A stretch of 59,497 bases of DNA from Melghirimyces profundicolus (GTDB lineage: Bacteria; Bacillota; Bacilli; Thermoactinomycetales; DSM-45169): the NCBI RefSeq assembly GCF_003054245.1, contig NZ_QBKR01000023.1:1-59497 (forward strand), written 5' to 3'. This document shows, in pieces, positions 45,293 through 54,180 of the stretch. Positions within the stretch are counted from its first letter, which is position 1. Each line of letters starts with the position of its first letter. Below the pieces are notes generated by a model. That model had not been told where the DNA came from. It did no database searches and was given only the letters and a program-made list of their open reading frames with translations. A program made the translations under genes and the position numbers.

Positions 45293-46798
45293 TTATTTCG
45301 CCTCCACCTCCACCCGGGACACGCGTCCGGCCCGGATCCGGATGGTTTCGGCGGGCCCCTTCCCCTTTTTCACCTTCACGGTGTAGCGGCCCGGAGGGAG
45401 TTCCGCTTTGCCGAAAAATCCGCTTCCGTCCGTCTTGACAAGGTAACGGTGACTGCGATGACGCAATTCCACCTCGGCCCCGTCCAGCGGCCTTCCTTCT
45501 CTGTCGACGGTTTGTCCCATCAAGAAACCCTTGGAAGGACGGGTTTTCCACTTCATCTCCGGTGGTCGGGCGACGTCGTGGAAGCCCGGTTCCCCGTAAG
45601 ATGTGGGTTCTTTCAAAGCCTGAAGGAACACCTCCCTGTCCACGCCGTCTTTGTTGGTGACGGCGTAGCTGTAGAGACTGACCCCGGCCAACCGGTTCCC
45701 TTCGGCGGAAGGAGCTTGCGCCCGGGCGATCTGGGCCAGGCTGCCTTCGATGGAATTGAGAAAGATCCCGGGTCCCGCAGCGATTTGACGTTGGTACTGA
45801 TGATCTTTCTCCCAGTGGATCCACTGATCGTACCAGGCCTTTTGATCAGCCACGTGCTCCCGATCGTAATTCATCGGGACAGCCAAGTCGATGATCCCTT
45901 CCTGCAACCACCCGTTCCAATCCTGCATCACCCGCTGGACGGGAGCGGAATTCCGGTATTCCTCCATCGTTTCCGGCCCCTTCCCCCAGGCGATCACGGC
46001 CGCAGACACCTTGATGTCCGGACGGATGGCGATGGATTTCAGATAGACCTTCCGCATCAGGTGATCCACCTGTTCCCGGCGCCACTCCTTCCACCCTTCG
46101 TCCTGGGGATCGGGGCGGCCGACGGCTCCGGTCTCCTTTTGGTAGCGCTCCAGACTGACCGGGTTGTACCCCCATTCCGGTCCCATATAGCGGACCAGAT
46201 CCAAGTGGATGCCGTCGACGGGGTATTCCTTCACCACGTTGACGTATTGATCCACCGTGTAGTCCAAAGCATCGGGATGACCCGGGTCCAACACGTAATC
46301 AGCCCCGAACCGGTCAGCCCCGTCCACACTCTCCATCAGCCAGTAATCCCTTTCTTCCGCGGTGGGACCGTGCCGGTTGAAGACATGGTCCGGCGACTCC
46401 GGCGGTGTCGCAGAGTTCCAGATCGGCAGGGTGGCCAGCCAAGCGTGAACCTCAATCCGGGGGGATTCGTTGTGGGCTTTTTCCAGCAGGTAAGCCAAAG
46501 CGTCAAACCCCGATTGAAGCCCGGGATCCTGGGTCCTCGGCTCCAGAGCTTTGTTGAAATAGGCATCCCCCCTGCGGCGGACTTGGACGATGACCGCATT
46601 GGCCCCGGCTCTGCGGACATCCTCCATCAGCCGGTCCACCTGTTCCGGTGTCTTGAACCCCTCGTGGAACGCATCCACCCAGAACGCGCGGAACTCTTCC
46701 TTCGGTGCCTCTTCCGCCCGCACCGTGACCGGCATTCCGACGGGCAGCCATCCAACGGCCAGTAGAACCACCGTCAAAAGACCGACAATACGCTTCAT
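45293..46798 (-). CDS. Secreted GH10-like glycoside hydrolase (DUF187/YngK type)
   Basis: The 501-residue protein has a signal peptide (MKRIVGLLTVVLLAVGWLPV, cleavage near VRAEEA), a TIM-barrel GHL10 domain (EFRAFWVDAFHEGFKTPEQV; DGIHLDLVRYMG with the acidic residues; IDLAVPMNYDRE) and a C-terminal carboxypeptidase-regulatory-like beta-sandwich (FLMGQTVDREGRPLDGAEVE). YngK-type enzymes act on cell-wall or environmental glycans; the substrate is unknown. GGGAGGAG precedes the ATG. Confidence 0.88.
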   Translation of the reverse strand: MKRIVGLLTVVLLAVGWLPVGMPVTVRAEEAPKEEFRAFWVDAFHEGFKTPEQVDRLMEDVRRAGANAVIVQVRRRGDAYFNKALEPRTQDPGLQSGFDALAYLLEKAHNESPRIEVHAWLATLPIWNSATPPESPDHVFNRHGPTAEERDYWLMESVDGADRFGADYVLDPGHPDALDYTVDQYVNVVKEYPVDGIHLDLVRYMGPEWGYNPVSLERYQKETGAVGRPDPQDEGWKEWRREQVDHLMRKVYLKSIAIRPDIKVSAAVIAWGKGPETMEEYRNSAPVQRVMQDWNGWLQEGIIDLAVPMNYDREHVADQKAWYDQWIHWEKDHQYQRQIAAGPGIFLNSIEGSLAQIARAQAPSAEGNRLAGVSLYSYAVTNKDGVDREVFLQALKEPTSYGEPGFHDVARPPEMKWKTRPSKGFLMGQTVDREGRPLDGAEVELRHRSHRYLVKTDGSGFFGKAELPPGRYTVKVKKGKGPAETIRIRAGRVSRVEVEAK

Positions 46799-46904
46799 TT
46801 CCCCATCTCCTCCCTTGTCCCTTTCACTCTATGATTCTATCAATCGGGGACTGCGAAGTTTGCCGAAAGTTGTCCATCAGCCCAAAAATCCCATCGGTAC
46901 CAAG

Positions 46905-46932
46905 CAAAAAACCGCCCGTCTATCGGGCGGCC
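46905..46932 (-). terminator. Minus-strand terminator hairpin upstream of the hydrolase gene
   Basis: CCGCCCG-ATAGA-CGGGCGG followed by six T. It lies beyond cvpA and the repeat copy C, so it may end read-through transcription of the repeat. Confidence 0.75.
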
Positions 46933-46996
46933 AATGAATGAATGGGTGAAAACGGCTTGAGCAAAGGGCCAGGTGCTCATTGGCAGAAGGGACTAT

Positions 46997-47542
46997 AAGC
47001 GTTGTGAGTTCATGTTCGTTTCGAGAAAAGGGGAAGCGTTTACTCAAAATAGCGACTTTGCTGTCCTGCCCAGCGGAGCGGACCGTGCAACCATCTCTGC
47101 AGGACAGCATAGCGAGACCGGGGAGTGAAGCGACCCCAGGCGAGACTTGTGCTCTGTGAGTGCATAGCGAGACCGGGGAGTGAAGCGACCCCAGGCGAGA
47201 CTTGTGCTCTGTGAGTGCATAGCGAGACCGGGGAGTGAAGCGACCCCAGGCGAGACTTGTGCTCTGTGAGTGCATAGCGAGACCGGGGAGTGAAGCGACC
47301 CCAGGCGAGACTTGTGCTCTGTGAGTGCATAGCGAGACCGGGGAGTGAAGCGACCCCAGGCGAGACTTGTGCTCTGTGAGTGCATAGCGAGACCGGGGAG
47401 TGAAGCGACCCCAGGCGAGACTTGTGCTCTGTGAGTGCATAGCGAGACCGGGGAGTGAAGCGACCCCAGGCGAGACTTGTGCTCTGTGAGTGCAGCCGGA
47501 ACGGCTTTGGGTAAATGCTGCCGCTCACTTTTCACAAACCTT
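46997..47542 (+). repeat. Dispersed repeat element copy C with seven tandem 55-bp units
   Basis: The 546-bp copy starts AAGCGTTGTGA and ends TCACAAACCTT (two mismatches in the terminal repeat). Subterminal TTTACTC/GGGTAAATG and the perfect pair TGCTGTCCTGC/GCAGGACAGCA are kept. Compared with copies A, D and F the middle hairpin module is missing: the sequence jumps across two CGGAG repeats. Between 47111 and 47494 a 55-bp unit is repeated seven times with no differences that I could see. Confidence 0.92.
47111..47494 (+). repeat. 55-bp tandem array, 7 units
   Basis: Units begin AGCGAGACCGGGGAGTGAAG at 47111, 47166, 47221, 47276, 47331, 47386 and 47441. Each contains the short hairpin GGGG-N10-CCCC and a direct repeat GCGAGAC. 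Because 55 is not a multiple of three and the unit lacks stops on the minus strand, all three minus frames stay open, which creates false ORFs of 160-190 codons. Confidence 0.95.
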
Positions 47543-47569
47543 CTGGTTCCTCATCTCCTGACAAAGGAA

Positions 47570-47588
47570 AACCCCCGTGGGGGGGGAA
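47570..47588 (-). terminator. Terminator of the zapA-cvpA transcript
   Basis: CCCCC-CAC-GGGGG followed by TTTT on the minus strand, just after the cvpA stop. Confidence 0.7.
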
Positions 47589-47595
47589 GCCAAAC

Positions 47596-48126
47596 TCACG
47601 ATCGGTTCATCATCTTTTTAAACTCTCCTGTCACATCGGGTGTCATCTCCAGGATTCCCTGGCTTAAGGAGGACTCGTTCACCGCGTCCCGCCCCTCCGC
47701 CCAGGGAAGGATGTGGAGGAGGTTGACAGCGATCACCAACACGAGGAACGCCTTGAGAAACCCGATCAGCGCTCCTCCCACCCCGTTGATCTGGTTCAGT
47801 ACGGGAAAACTGGTGAGTTGGGTCAAGACGGCGGCGACAAAGGAGAGAAACACCTTGGTGATCAAGAACAGGACGACAAAGGCAATCGCACTGTAGATGG
47901 CCTGCTCCACCGGCAAAAACTGTCCCCATCCTTCACCGCTCACCGATTCGGGAAGGGGAACGACCTCTTTGAGAGCGGGGGTGAGGTCGGAGCTGAACTG
48001 ATAAGCCACAAAGAGGGCCAGCAGCACCCCCACCAGGGAGACCGTCTCTTTGATCAAGCCCTTTCGGTAACCCTGAATCAACCCCCCGATGATCATCAGA
48101 ACAATAATCCAATCCATCAGGTTCAT
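47596..48126 (-). CDS. CvpA family membrane protein (YshB-like)
   Basis: The 176-residue protein starts MNLMDWIIVLMIIGGLIQGY and has four hydrophobic helices including SLVGVLLALFVAYQFSS, IYSAIAFVVLFLITKVFLSF and LIGFLKAFLVLVIAVNLLHI, the CvpA pattern. E. coli CvpA affects colicin V export; the Bacillus homologue has no established role. Following zapA as in B. subtilis (yshA-yshB). The ATG at 48126 is 7 bases after GGTGG. Confidence 0.88.
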   Translation of the reverse strand: MNLMDWIIVLMIIGGLIQGYRKGLIKETVSLVGVLLALFVAYQFSSDLTPALKEVVPLPESVSGEGWGQFLPVEQAIYSAIAFVVLFLITKVFLSFVAAVLTQLTSFPVLNQINGVGGALIGFLKAFLVLVIAVNLLHILPWAEGRDAVNESSLSQGILEMTPDVTGEFKKMMNRS

Positions 48127-48142
48127 GAACATCCCACCACTC

Positions 48143-48391
48143 TCACGGTTGATCGTCTTCAATCAGGTGCAGGATCTCTTCGTACTCTTGCTTCAGCTTC
48201 AGATAAGAGTCGGTGATGTTGACGGCGGAAAGAACCGCCAGCTTGGCGGTGTCAAGCCGGGGATTGTTCTTGGCGATTCCCCTCATTTTCTCATCCACGT
48301 GCCCCGCCACTTCCCGGATATATCCGGGGCTGGCTTTGCCGACGATATGATACATCTGACCGTAGATTTCGACTGTGAATTTGTTCTTCAT
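48143..48391 (-). CDS. zapA: Cell division protein ZapA
   Basis: The 82-residue protein starts MKNKFTVEIYGQMYHIVGKA and ends in a coiled coil (SYLKLKQEYEEILHLIED), the ZapA layout. ZapA bundles FtsZ filaments at the division ring. The ATG at 48391 gives the family start; an in-frame ATG at 48427 would add 12 unusual residues. It sits between pheT and cvpA, as in Bacillus except that rnhC is missing here. Confidence 0.92.
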   Translation of the reverse strand: MKNKFTVEIYGQMYHIVGKASPGYIREVAGHVDEKMRGIAKNNPRLDTAKLAVLSAVNITDSYLKLKQEYEEILHLIEDDQP

Positions 48392-48480
48392 CGGCTGCGC
48401 CCCCTGTCCCTCTAAAGCCTTTTCCACTATCTTTCGTCCTGCCCCGATCGGGTTCCTGCCAAGTTTAAAATCCGGAACGT

Positions 48481-50904
48481 TTACTTTCGAAGAACCGCCC
48501 CGTGCTTCTCTTCCAGCCGTTGGATCACGTTTTGATGGACCTCCGCCACTTCCTCATCCGTCAGAGTGCGGTCTCCTGCCTGGTAGCGGAGGGAAAAGGC
48601 GACGCTTTTTTTCCCTTCCCCGATCTGTTCCCCTGTAAACACATCGAAGAGAGAGACGGACTGGAGCAGCTCGCCGCCCGCCGAGTGGATCGTTTTTTCC
48701 AGTTCCCCCACCGGAATCCCCTCATCCACCACCAACGCCAGATCCCGGGTGGTGTCAGGATGTTTCGGCAGGGTCTCATAGCGGATCACCCGGTTCAGAG
48801 CCGCCTCTGTCACCGGTTCCAGATCCAGTTCGAACACATAGGTGTCATCCAGATCGTGGGCGGAGGCGGTTTTGGGATGGACCTGTCCCAACACGCCGAT
48901 CACGCGGCCGTCCTGTTTGATCCGGGCCGTCCGTCCCGGGTGGTACCCTTCGGGCTGTGCCGCTTCAAAGGAGATGCCGTTCACGCCGAGCCGCTCAAAG
49001 AGCCACTCCAGCATGCCCTTGACAGTGAAGAAATCGGGTGCTCCGTTTCGTTTCTGCCAGTGCGGGGAAGTGGCCCCCGTCACCAGACCGGCCAAAGCCC
49101 ACCTTTCTTCCGGTTGCCGGGTCAGCTTTTTCTCCTCAGTGACAAACACCCGGGCCAGTTCGAAAACCGAAACCCCTTCTTCCCGCCGATGGACGTTGTA
49201 TTCGGCGGTCTCCAGAAGCTGTGGCACCAGAGAGGTCCTGAGAACCTTCCGCTCGTCGCTCATCGGCATGCTGATCCGGATGGGCCGGGCCTCTTTGTAA
49301 AGCACCGGTTCCAACTCGCGCAGGCGGTCGGGGGAGGTGAGGCTGTAATTGATCACTTCATGAAAGCCGGCATCCCTGAGGGAGTGGCGGATCACCCGAC
49401 GAAGCCGTTGTTCGGGAGTCAGGGCTCCCGGGGATTGCTGCCCCCAGGGGAGGGTGGTGGGAATCCGGTCATATCCGTAGAGCCGGGCCACTTCCTCAAT
49501 CAGATCCACTTCGATGGAGATGTCCGGCCGGCGGGAAGGAACCTGCACCCGGTACACACCGTCGTTTACTTCCGTGGGGAACCGGAGCCGACGGAAGACG
49601 TCCAATACCGCCTTCTCCTCCACCTGGACGCCCAATACGCCGGTCAGGCGGTTGTGACGGAGTTCAACGATGACATCCTCAATCTCCCCCATCCGTTCCG
49701 CGGTGACGGGGGAGGCCACTTTGCCGCCGGCCAGTTGGACCATCAGCTCCACCGCCCGCGTGAGCGCCGGGATGACCCGCTCGGGATCCACTCCTTTTTC
49801 AAAGCGGGTGCTGGCTTCCGACCGAAGACCCAGTCTCCGGGCGGTCCGACGGATGGATTCGGGAGCAAAATAAGCCGACTCGATCAGGACGGTGGTGGTT
49901 CCCTCCTTCACTTCCGAGTTTTCACCACCCATCACTCCGGCAATGCCGATCGGTTTCGTCCCGTCGGTAATCAAGAGGGTCCGGTCATCACATGCGCGGG
50001 TCACACCGTCCAGCGTGGTGACCGTTTCCCCGGTTCCTCCCCGGCGGACGACGATCTCCCCGTCTTCCACCTGGTCATAATCAAAGGCGTGAAGGGGTTG
50101 GCCGTATTCCAGCATCACGTAGTTGGTGATATCGACGACATTGTTGATCGGACGGATACCGGCGGCAAGCAATCGGTTCTGCATCCATCGGGGGGACTCA
50201 CCCAGCCGGATTCCCTCCACCACCTGGGTCGCGTAAAACGGACAGTCCTCTTCCGCATCCAGCACCACATCGACGGGTTTCGTCTTTCCAACGGGCATTC
50301 GTTCTTCTGTCACGGGAAGATGGACTTCCCGGTCCAAAAGGGCGGCCACTTCATAAGCCACCCCCCACATACTGAGACAATCGGAGCGATTGGGTGTCAG
50401 ATCCAGTTCCAACACCACATCCTCCAACCCGAGAACCGCTTTTGCATCCTCTCCGACCCCGGTCTCCGCGGGAAGGACCAGAATCCCCTCCTGTTGCTCT
50501 TTGGGGAGAAGTTTTTCCGGCATTCCCAGCTCCTGAGCGGAACAAATCATCCCTTCCGAGGGAACCCCCCGGAGCTTGGTCTTTTTGATCTTCACCCCGC
50601 CGGGAAGACGCGCCCCGGGAAGCGCGACGGCAACCGTTTGACCCTCCGCCACATTGGGGGCGCCACAAACGATGTTGAGCGGCTCCTCTTTTCCGGCATC
50701 CACCGTGCATACCCGCAGGCGGTCCGCACCGGGGTGAGGTTCCACTTTTTTGACAACCCCCGTGACCACGTTTTCCACGCCCTGATCGAGGGGGTGTATG
50801 ACGTCCACCTCAATTCCCCCGCGGGTCAGTTCTTCGGCCAGTTTCTCCGGCGTCACGCCGTTCAGGTCCACATATTGATTCAACCATTGATAGGAAACAA
50901 GCAT
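48481..50904 (-). CDS. pheT: Phenylalanyl-tRNA synthetase beta subunit
   Basis: The 807-residue subunit has the N-terminal tRNA-binding (EMAP-like) domain (GVENVVTGVVKKVEPHPGAD), B3/B4 editing domain (GVMGGENSEVKEGTTTVLIE), B5 domain and the C-terminal anticodon-binding FDX-ACB domain (HPDTTRDLALVVDEGIPVGE). Length is standard. It pairs with PheS in an alpha2-beta2 synthetase and follows pheS by 21 bases with GGGGGAGGG before the ATG. Confidence 0.97.
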   Translation of the reverse strand: MLVSYQWLNQYVDLNGVTPEKLAEELTRGGIEVDVIHPLDQGVENVVTGVVKKVEPHPGADRLRVCTVDAGKEEPLNIVCGAPNVAEGQTVAVALPGARLPGGVKIKKTKLRGVPSEGMICSAQELGMPEKLLPKEQQEGILVLPAETGVGEDAKAVLGLEDVVLELDLTPNRSDCLSMWGVAYEVAALLDREVHLPVTEERMPVGKTKPVDVVLDAEEDCPFYATQVVEGIRLGESPRWMQNRLLAAGIRPINNVVDITNYVMLEYGQPLHAFDYDQVEDGEIVVRRGGTGETVTTLDGVTRACDDRTLLITDGTKPIGIAGVMGGENSEVKEGTTTVLIESAYFAPESIRRTARRLGLRSEASTRFEKGVDPERVIPALTRAVELMVQLAGGKVASPVTAERMGEIEDVIVELRHNRLTGVLGVQVEEKAVLDVFRRLRFPTEVNDGVYRVQVPSRRPDISIEVDLIEEVARLYGYDRIPTTLPWGQQSPGALTPEQRLRRVIRHSLRDAGFHEVINYSLTSPDRLRELEPVLYKEARPIRISMPMSDERKVLRTSLVPQLLETAEYNVHRREEGVSVFELARVFVTEEKKLTRQPEERWALAGLVTGATSPHWQKRNGAPDFFTVKGMLEWLFERLGVNGISFEAAQPEGYHPGRTARIKQDGRVIGVLGQVHPKTASAHDLDDTYVFELDLEPVTEAALNRVIRYETLPKHPDTTRDLALVVDEGIPVGELEKTIHSAGGELLQSVSLFDVFTGEQIGEGKKSVAFSLRYQAGDRTLTDEEVAEVHQNVIQRLEEKHGAVLRK

Positions 50905-50925
50905 CGGTACCCTCCCCCTTTTCGT

Positions 50926-51960
50926 TTACACGGATTGGAATTGGCGCAGGAATCGTAAATCGTTGGTGTAGAATTGGCGGATATCATCGATTCCGTATTT
51001 CAGGAGAGCGATCCGTTCCGGCCCCATCCCGAAGGCAAAACCGGTGTACCGTTCGGAATCGTAACCCCCCCGTTCCAATACACGGGGGTGCACCATCCCC
51101 GCCCCGAGGATTTCAATCCACCCGCTGTATTTGCACATCCGACAACCACTGCCCCCGCACTGTACACAGGAAATATCCATTTCCACACTGGGTTCGGTGA
51201 AAGGAAAATAACTGGGGCGCAGCCGGCTTTCCAACTTCTCGCCAAACATCTGCTCCGCAAAGGCCAGCAGGGTACCGTGAAGTTCGCTCATGGCGATTCC
51301 CCGGTCGACGACCAACCCTTCCACCTGCGTAAACTGATGGGAGTGGGTGGCATCGTCGTCATCCCGACGGTAGACTTTGCCGGGGCAGATGATTTTGACC
51401 GGCACCTTGCCTTCCTTGCTTTGCATCGAACGGACCTGCACCGGTGAGGTTTGGGTCCGGAGCAACAGTTCCGGCGTGATGTAGAAGGAATCCTGCATGT
51501 CCCGGGCCGGGTGATCCTTGGGAAGGTTGAGGGCCTCAAAGTTGTAGTAGTCCGTTTCCACCTCAGGTCCTTCCGCCACTTCAAATCCCATGCCCACAAA
51601 GATATCTTCGATTTGTTCGATGACCGCATTCAGAGGGTGGACACCGCCGAGGGGACGCGGTTGGCCCGGCAGGGTCACATCCACGGTTTCCCTTTTCAGG
51701 CGGGCCTGAAGTCGTGCTTCTTCCAATTCCGACTCCTTTGCCCGGATCCATTCTTCCAACCGATTCCGGACTTCGTTGGCCAATGCGCCGACCACCGGCC
51801 GCTCTTCGGGGGAGAGGTCTTTCATCCCCCTCAGGACGGAAGTGATCTCTCCTTTTTTCCCCAGGTATTTCACCCTGAGCTCTTTCAACCCTTCCGGATC
51901 CGAAGCGGCGCGAATTTTCTCTTCCGCTTCCCTCTTCAACGATTCCAGCTTTTCACGCAT
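50926..51960 (-). CDS. pheS: Phenylalanyl-tRNA synthetase alpha subunit
   Basis: The 344-residue catalytic subunit has the class II motifs: [20 protein letters not shown], the motif 2 region ([20 protein letters not shown]) and the motif 3 region ([20 protein letters not shown]). A Cys pair pattern ([12 protein letters not shown]) forms a small zinc-like knuckle seen in some PheS proteins. The ATG at 51960 follows AGGAGGG. Expression is controlled by the T-box leader upstream. Confidence 0.97.
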   Translation of the reverse strand: MREKLESLKREAEEKIRAASDPEGLKELRVKYLGKKGEITSVLRGMKDLSPEERPVVGALANEVRNRLEEWIRAKESELEEARLQARLKRETVDVTLPGQPRPLGGVHPLNAVIEQIEDIFVGMGFEVAEGPEVETDYYNFEALNLPKDHPARDMQDSFYITPELLLRTQTSPVQVRSMQSKEGKVPVKIICPGKVYRRDDDDATHSHQFTQVEGLVVDRGIAMSELHGTLLAFAEQMFGEKLESRLRPSYFPFTEPSVEMDISCVQCGGSGCRMCKYSGWIEILGAGMVHPRVLERGGYDSERYTGFAFGMGPERIALLKYGIDDIRQFYTNDLRFLRQFQSV

Positions 51961-51989
51961 GGTCGCCGGCTCCCTCCTTAAACTCCGTG

Positions 51990-52270
51990 AAAATAAAAAA
52001 ATCCCGCGCCCGAGGGACGAGAGATTTCGTGGTACCACCCTTGGTTGGACAACCCGACGCACGGCAAAGGTTGCCCCACTCATTGAGACGATAACGGATT
52101 CAACCGGTAACCCCTTACTGCTTCCGATACAGGGAAGGTTCGGGGGACAGCTCGGGAGCGAACTTCCCGCCACCGTTTCCCTGGGATGCTTCCAGTCAAG
52201 GCATTCCCTCCCTGGCAGGGACGTATGGCGGTACTCCTCTCCTTCACAGCCGTTGACATCGATGAACTTA
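51990..52270 (-). promoter_or_regulatory. T-box leader of pheST
   Basis: The minus strand shows the invariant T-box core AAGGGTGGTACCACG (52028-52042) followed by a GC-rich terminator stem and a run of seven T (near 51992-52018). About 220 bases of leader precede it, enough for Stem I with a specifier loop. Uncharged tRNA-Phe would be expected to prevent termination. I could not place the specifier codon with confidence. Confidence 0.93.
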
Positions 52271-52276
52271 ACCATC

Positions 52277-52305
52277 AGTATAGCCCAAAAACAGTGCCTT
52301 TGCAA
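52277..52305 (-). promoter_or_regulatory. pheST promoter
   Basis: TTGCAA (52300-52305), 17 bases, TATACT (52277-52282) on the minus strand, just upstream of the T-box leader. Confidence 0.8.
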
Positions 52306-52320
52306 CGGCGGGAGGGGGAT

Positions 52321-53115
52321 CTAACGGGATTCCCTCCCTTTCTGTCTCACCCACTCGAAAAGGAGGATGCCGGCGGTTACGGCCACATTGAGGGATTCCA
52401 CTTCACCGGGCATCGGAATCCGCACGGTGGCGTCGGTCATCCCCTCCACTTCGGGGGACACTCCCCTCCCCTCATTCCCCAGAAGAAAGGCCGTCTTCAG
52501 GGGAAAACGGGTTTCAAAATGGTTTTTTTCCGCTCGGGGGGCCGTTCCGACAACAAAATAACCCTGTTTTTTCAGCTTCGGAATCGCGTCCATCAACTTC
52601 ACCCGCCGGATCCGGGACCGGAACAGCGACCCCATGGCGGAACGGACCACCTTCGGGTTGTAAGGATCCACGGTCCCGTTTCCCAACCAGATGTCCCGGG
52701 CCCCTGCCGCTTCCGCCGTTCGAAGGATCGCACCCAAATTGCCGGGATCCTGCACGGCATCCAGGAGCAGCACCGGCCCGCCATCGGTGAGGCGCCAGGG
52801 TTCCCGTTCGTGGGGCACCACCACCTCAGCGGCGATTCCCTGGGGAGTCTGCGTATCCACCAGCTGGCTGAAGGTGGAGGGATACAGGGAGTAAACGGGG
52901 ATTCCTTCCAGATGCGTGAGCCGATCCAGCATCTCCCGCCCCTCTTCCGAGACCAGGACGGAGCGAACCTGCCAGCCGGCCCTGATGGCCTCACCCAGAA
53001 GCTTTTCCCCTTCGATCAGAATGCTTCCGTACTCGTCCCGACCTTTCCGGGTGCTTAGCTTCCTCCAACGCTTCACTTTTTCGTTCCGGGCGGATGTGAT
53101 TTGAAGGATCTTCAT
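52321..53115 (-). CDS. TrmH/SpoU-family RNA 2'-O-methyltransferase (YsgA-like)
   Basis: The 264-residue protein has an N-terminal substrate-binding domain and a SPOUT knot: LLLDAVQDPGNLGAILRTAE (motif 1), TAFLLGNEGRGVSPEVEGM (motif 2) and IPMPGEVESLNVAVTAGILL (motif 3). It methylates 2'-O of a nucleotide in rRNA or tRNA with AdoMet. It lies between sspI and pheS as B. subtilis ysgA does. The ATG at 53115 is two bases after the TrkA-type gene; the ribosome site is weak. Confidence 0.93.
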   Translation of the reverse strand: MKILQITSARNEKVKRWRKLSTRKGRDEYGSILIEGEKLLGEAIRAGWQVRSVLVSEEGREMLDRLTHLEGIPVYSLYPSTFSQLVDTQTPQGIAAEVVVPHEREPWRLTDGGPVLLLDAVQDPGNLGAILRTAEAAGARDIWLGNGTVDPYNPKVVRSAMGSLFRSRIRRVKLMDAIPKLKKQGYFVVGTAPRAEKNHFETRFPLKTAFLLGNEGRGVSPEVEGMTDATVRIPMPGEVESLNVAVTAGILLFEWVRQKGRESR

Positions 53116-53117
53116 CC

Positions 53118-53771
53118 TTACGCTCGTTCCTCCAGTTTTTTCAGATCATTGTTATGGCCGATCACAACCAGGATGTCTCCCCTGTGGATGCGGTCACCGG
53201 CAAGCGGGGCGATGTTAATCCGGTCGGCGCTTTTAATCGCCATCACGTTGCAACCGAACTTCGCCCGAATGTCCAATTCCTCCAACGTTTTGCCGGCAAA
53301 GAATTCACCGGCGTTCACCTCGATGATGCTGTAATCATCGGCAAGCTCGATGTAGTCCAGGATATTGGGCGAAATCAGGTTATGTACCACCCGGACCCCC
53401 ATGTCCCGTTCGGGATAAACCACTTTATAGGCGCCGATTTTGTACAGCACCTTTCCGTGAAGGTCGTTCCGGGCTTTGACAACCACCTTCTCCACCCCGA
53501 TTTCCTGCAGAATCAGGGTGGTCATGATGCTGGATTGAATATCTTCCCCGATGGATACAACCACCACGTCAAAGTTGCGGACGCCCAGAGCCTTAAGGGC
53601 ATTTTCATCGGTGGAATCCGCTTCCACGGCATGGGTCACAATCTGGGAAAAATCCTGAACCCGCTGGGGATCCCGGTCAATCGCCAGCACTTCGTATCCC
53701 ATATCATGCAATGTCTTGGCGACGCTTCCCCCGAAACGTCCCAGACCGATCACCGCGAACTGCTTGTTCAT
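53118..53771 (-). CDS. TrkA/KtrA-type potassium channel gating subunit
   Basis: The 217-residue protein has an N-terminal RCK Rossmann domain (FAVIGLGRFGGSVAKTLHDM; AIDRDPQRVQDFSQIVTHAV) and a C-terminal RCK_C domain (EFFAGKTLEELDIRAKFGCN). KtrA/KtrC-like proteins bind nucleotides or c-di-AMP and control K+ uptake through KtrB/KtrD, none of which is in the window. GGAGGAG precedes the ATG at 53771. It is inserted in the conserved ysgA-sspI order. Confidence 0.92.
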   Translation of the reverse strand: MNKQFAVIGLGRFGGSVAKTLHDMGYEVLAIDRDPQRVQDFSQIVTHAVEADSTDENALKALGVRNFDVVVVSIGEDIQSSIMTTLILQEIGVEKVVVKARNDLHGKVLYKIGAYKVVYPERDMGVRVVHNLISPNILDYIELADDYSIIEVNAGEFFAGKTLEELDIRAKFGCNVMAIKSADRINIAPLAGDRIHRGDILVVIGHNNDLKKLEERA

Positions 53772-53884
53772 GAAGCATCTCCTCCGAACACAAAGCCGAT
53801 TGCGGTTATTATACCACAACTTTTTCCCAATACGGATAAGCTTACGCACCGGTGTCAAACTATGCGTAAAAGGAGGGACACGAA

Positions 53885-54121
53885 GTGAATTTTCCCATTC
53901 GCGGAGCCGTCTATTACAATATTCAGGACATGAACCCCGAAGAGTTGAAAAATATGGTGAGCGATTCCATTCAGGGGGAAGAAAAACTCCTTCCGGGGCT
54001 GGGTGTCGTTTTTGAAGTGATCTGGCAAAACAGCAGCCCGCAGGAAAGAGACAGGATGATCGAAACCCTGCACGAGCACATCCCCAGGGAAAAGGCCCAA
54101 CCGCCGGTGACCCCGTCCTGA
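53885..54121 (+). CDS. sspI: Small acid-soluble spore protein SspI family
   Basis: The 78-residue protein starts MNFPIRGAVYYNIQDMNPEE and contains GEEKLLPGLGVVFEVIW, the SspI/H-type core that I remember from B. subtilis SspI. Such proteins are made in the forespore and stored in the dormant spore. The GTG at 53885 follows AAGGAGG. This shows the organism forms endospores. A terminator lies 25 bases past the stop. Confidence 0.92.
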   Translation: MNFPIRGAVYYNIQDMNPEELKNMVSDSIQGEEKLLPGLGVVFEVIWQNSSPQERDRMIETLHEHIPREKAQPPVTPS

Positions 54122-54146
54122 GCGGAATCATCCACCTCTTGCATGG

Positions 54147-54180
54147 AAAACACCGCCCGTCGGGCTTGGGCGGTGTTTTT
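54147..54180. terminator. Bidirectional terminator between sspI and the M42 peptidase gene
   Basis: AAAACACCGCCC and GGGCGGTGTTTTT arms around a 9-base loop; T runs on both strands serve the two convergent genes. Confidence 0.92.

Noticed and set aside
47111-47494. CRISPR array
   Set aside because: The units are contiguous identical repeats without unique spacers, and no cas genes are present.
46877-47535. Three overlapping minus-strand ORFs of 160-190 codons with repeating peptides (SLAWGRFTPRSRY and similar)
   Set aside because: They are the 55-bp array read through; the period is not divisible by three, so every frame repeats the same three peptides. No ribosome site or family supports them.
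48502-50958. Plus-strand ORF of 818 codons opposite pheT
   Set aside because: Same reason: antisense shadow of an unmistakable pheT.
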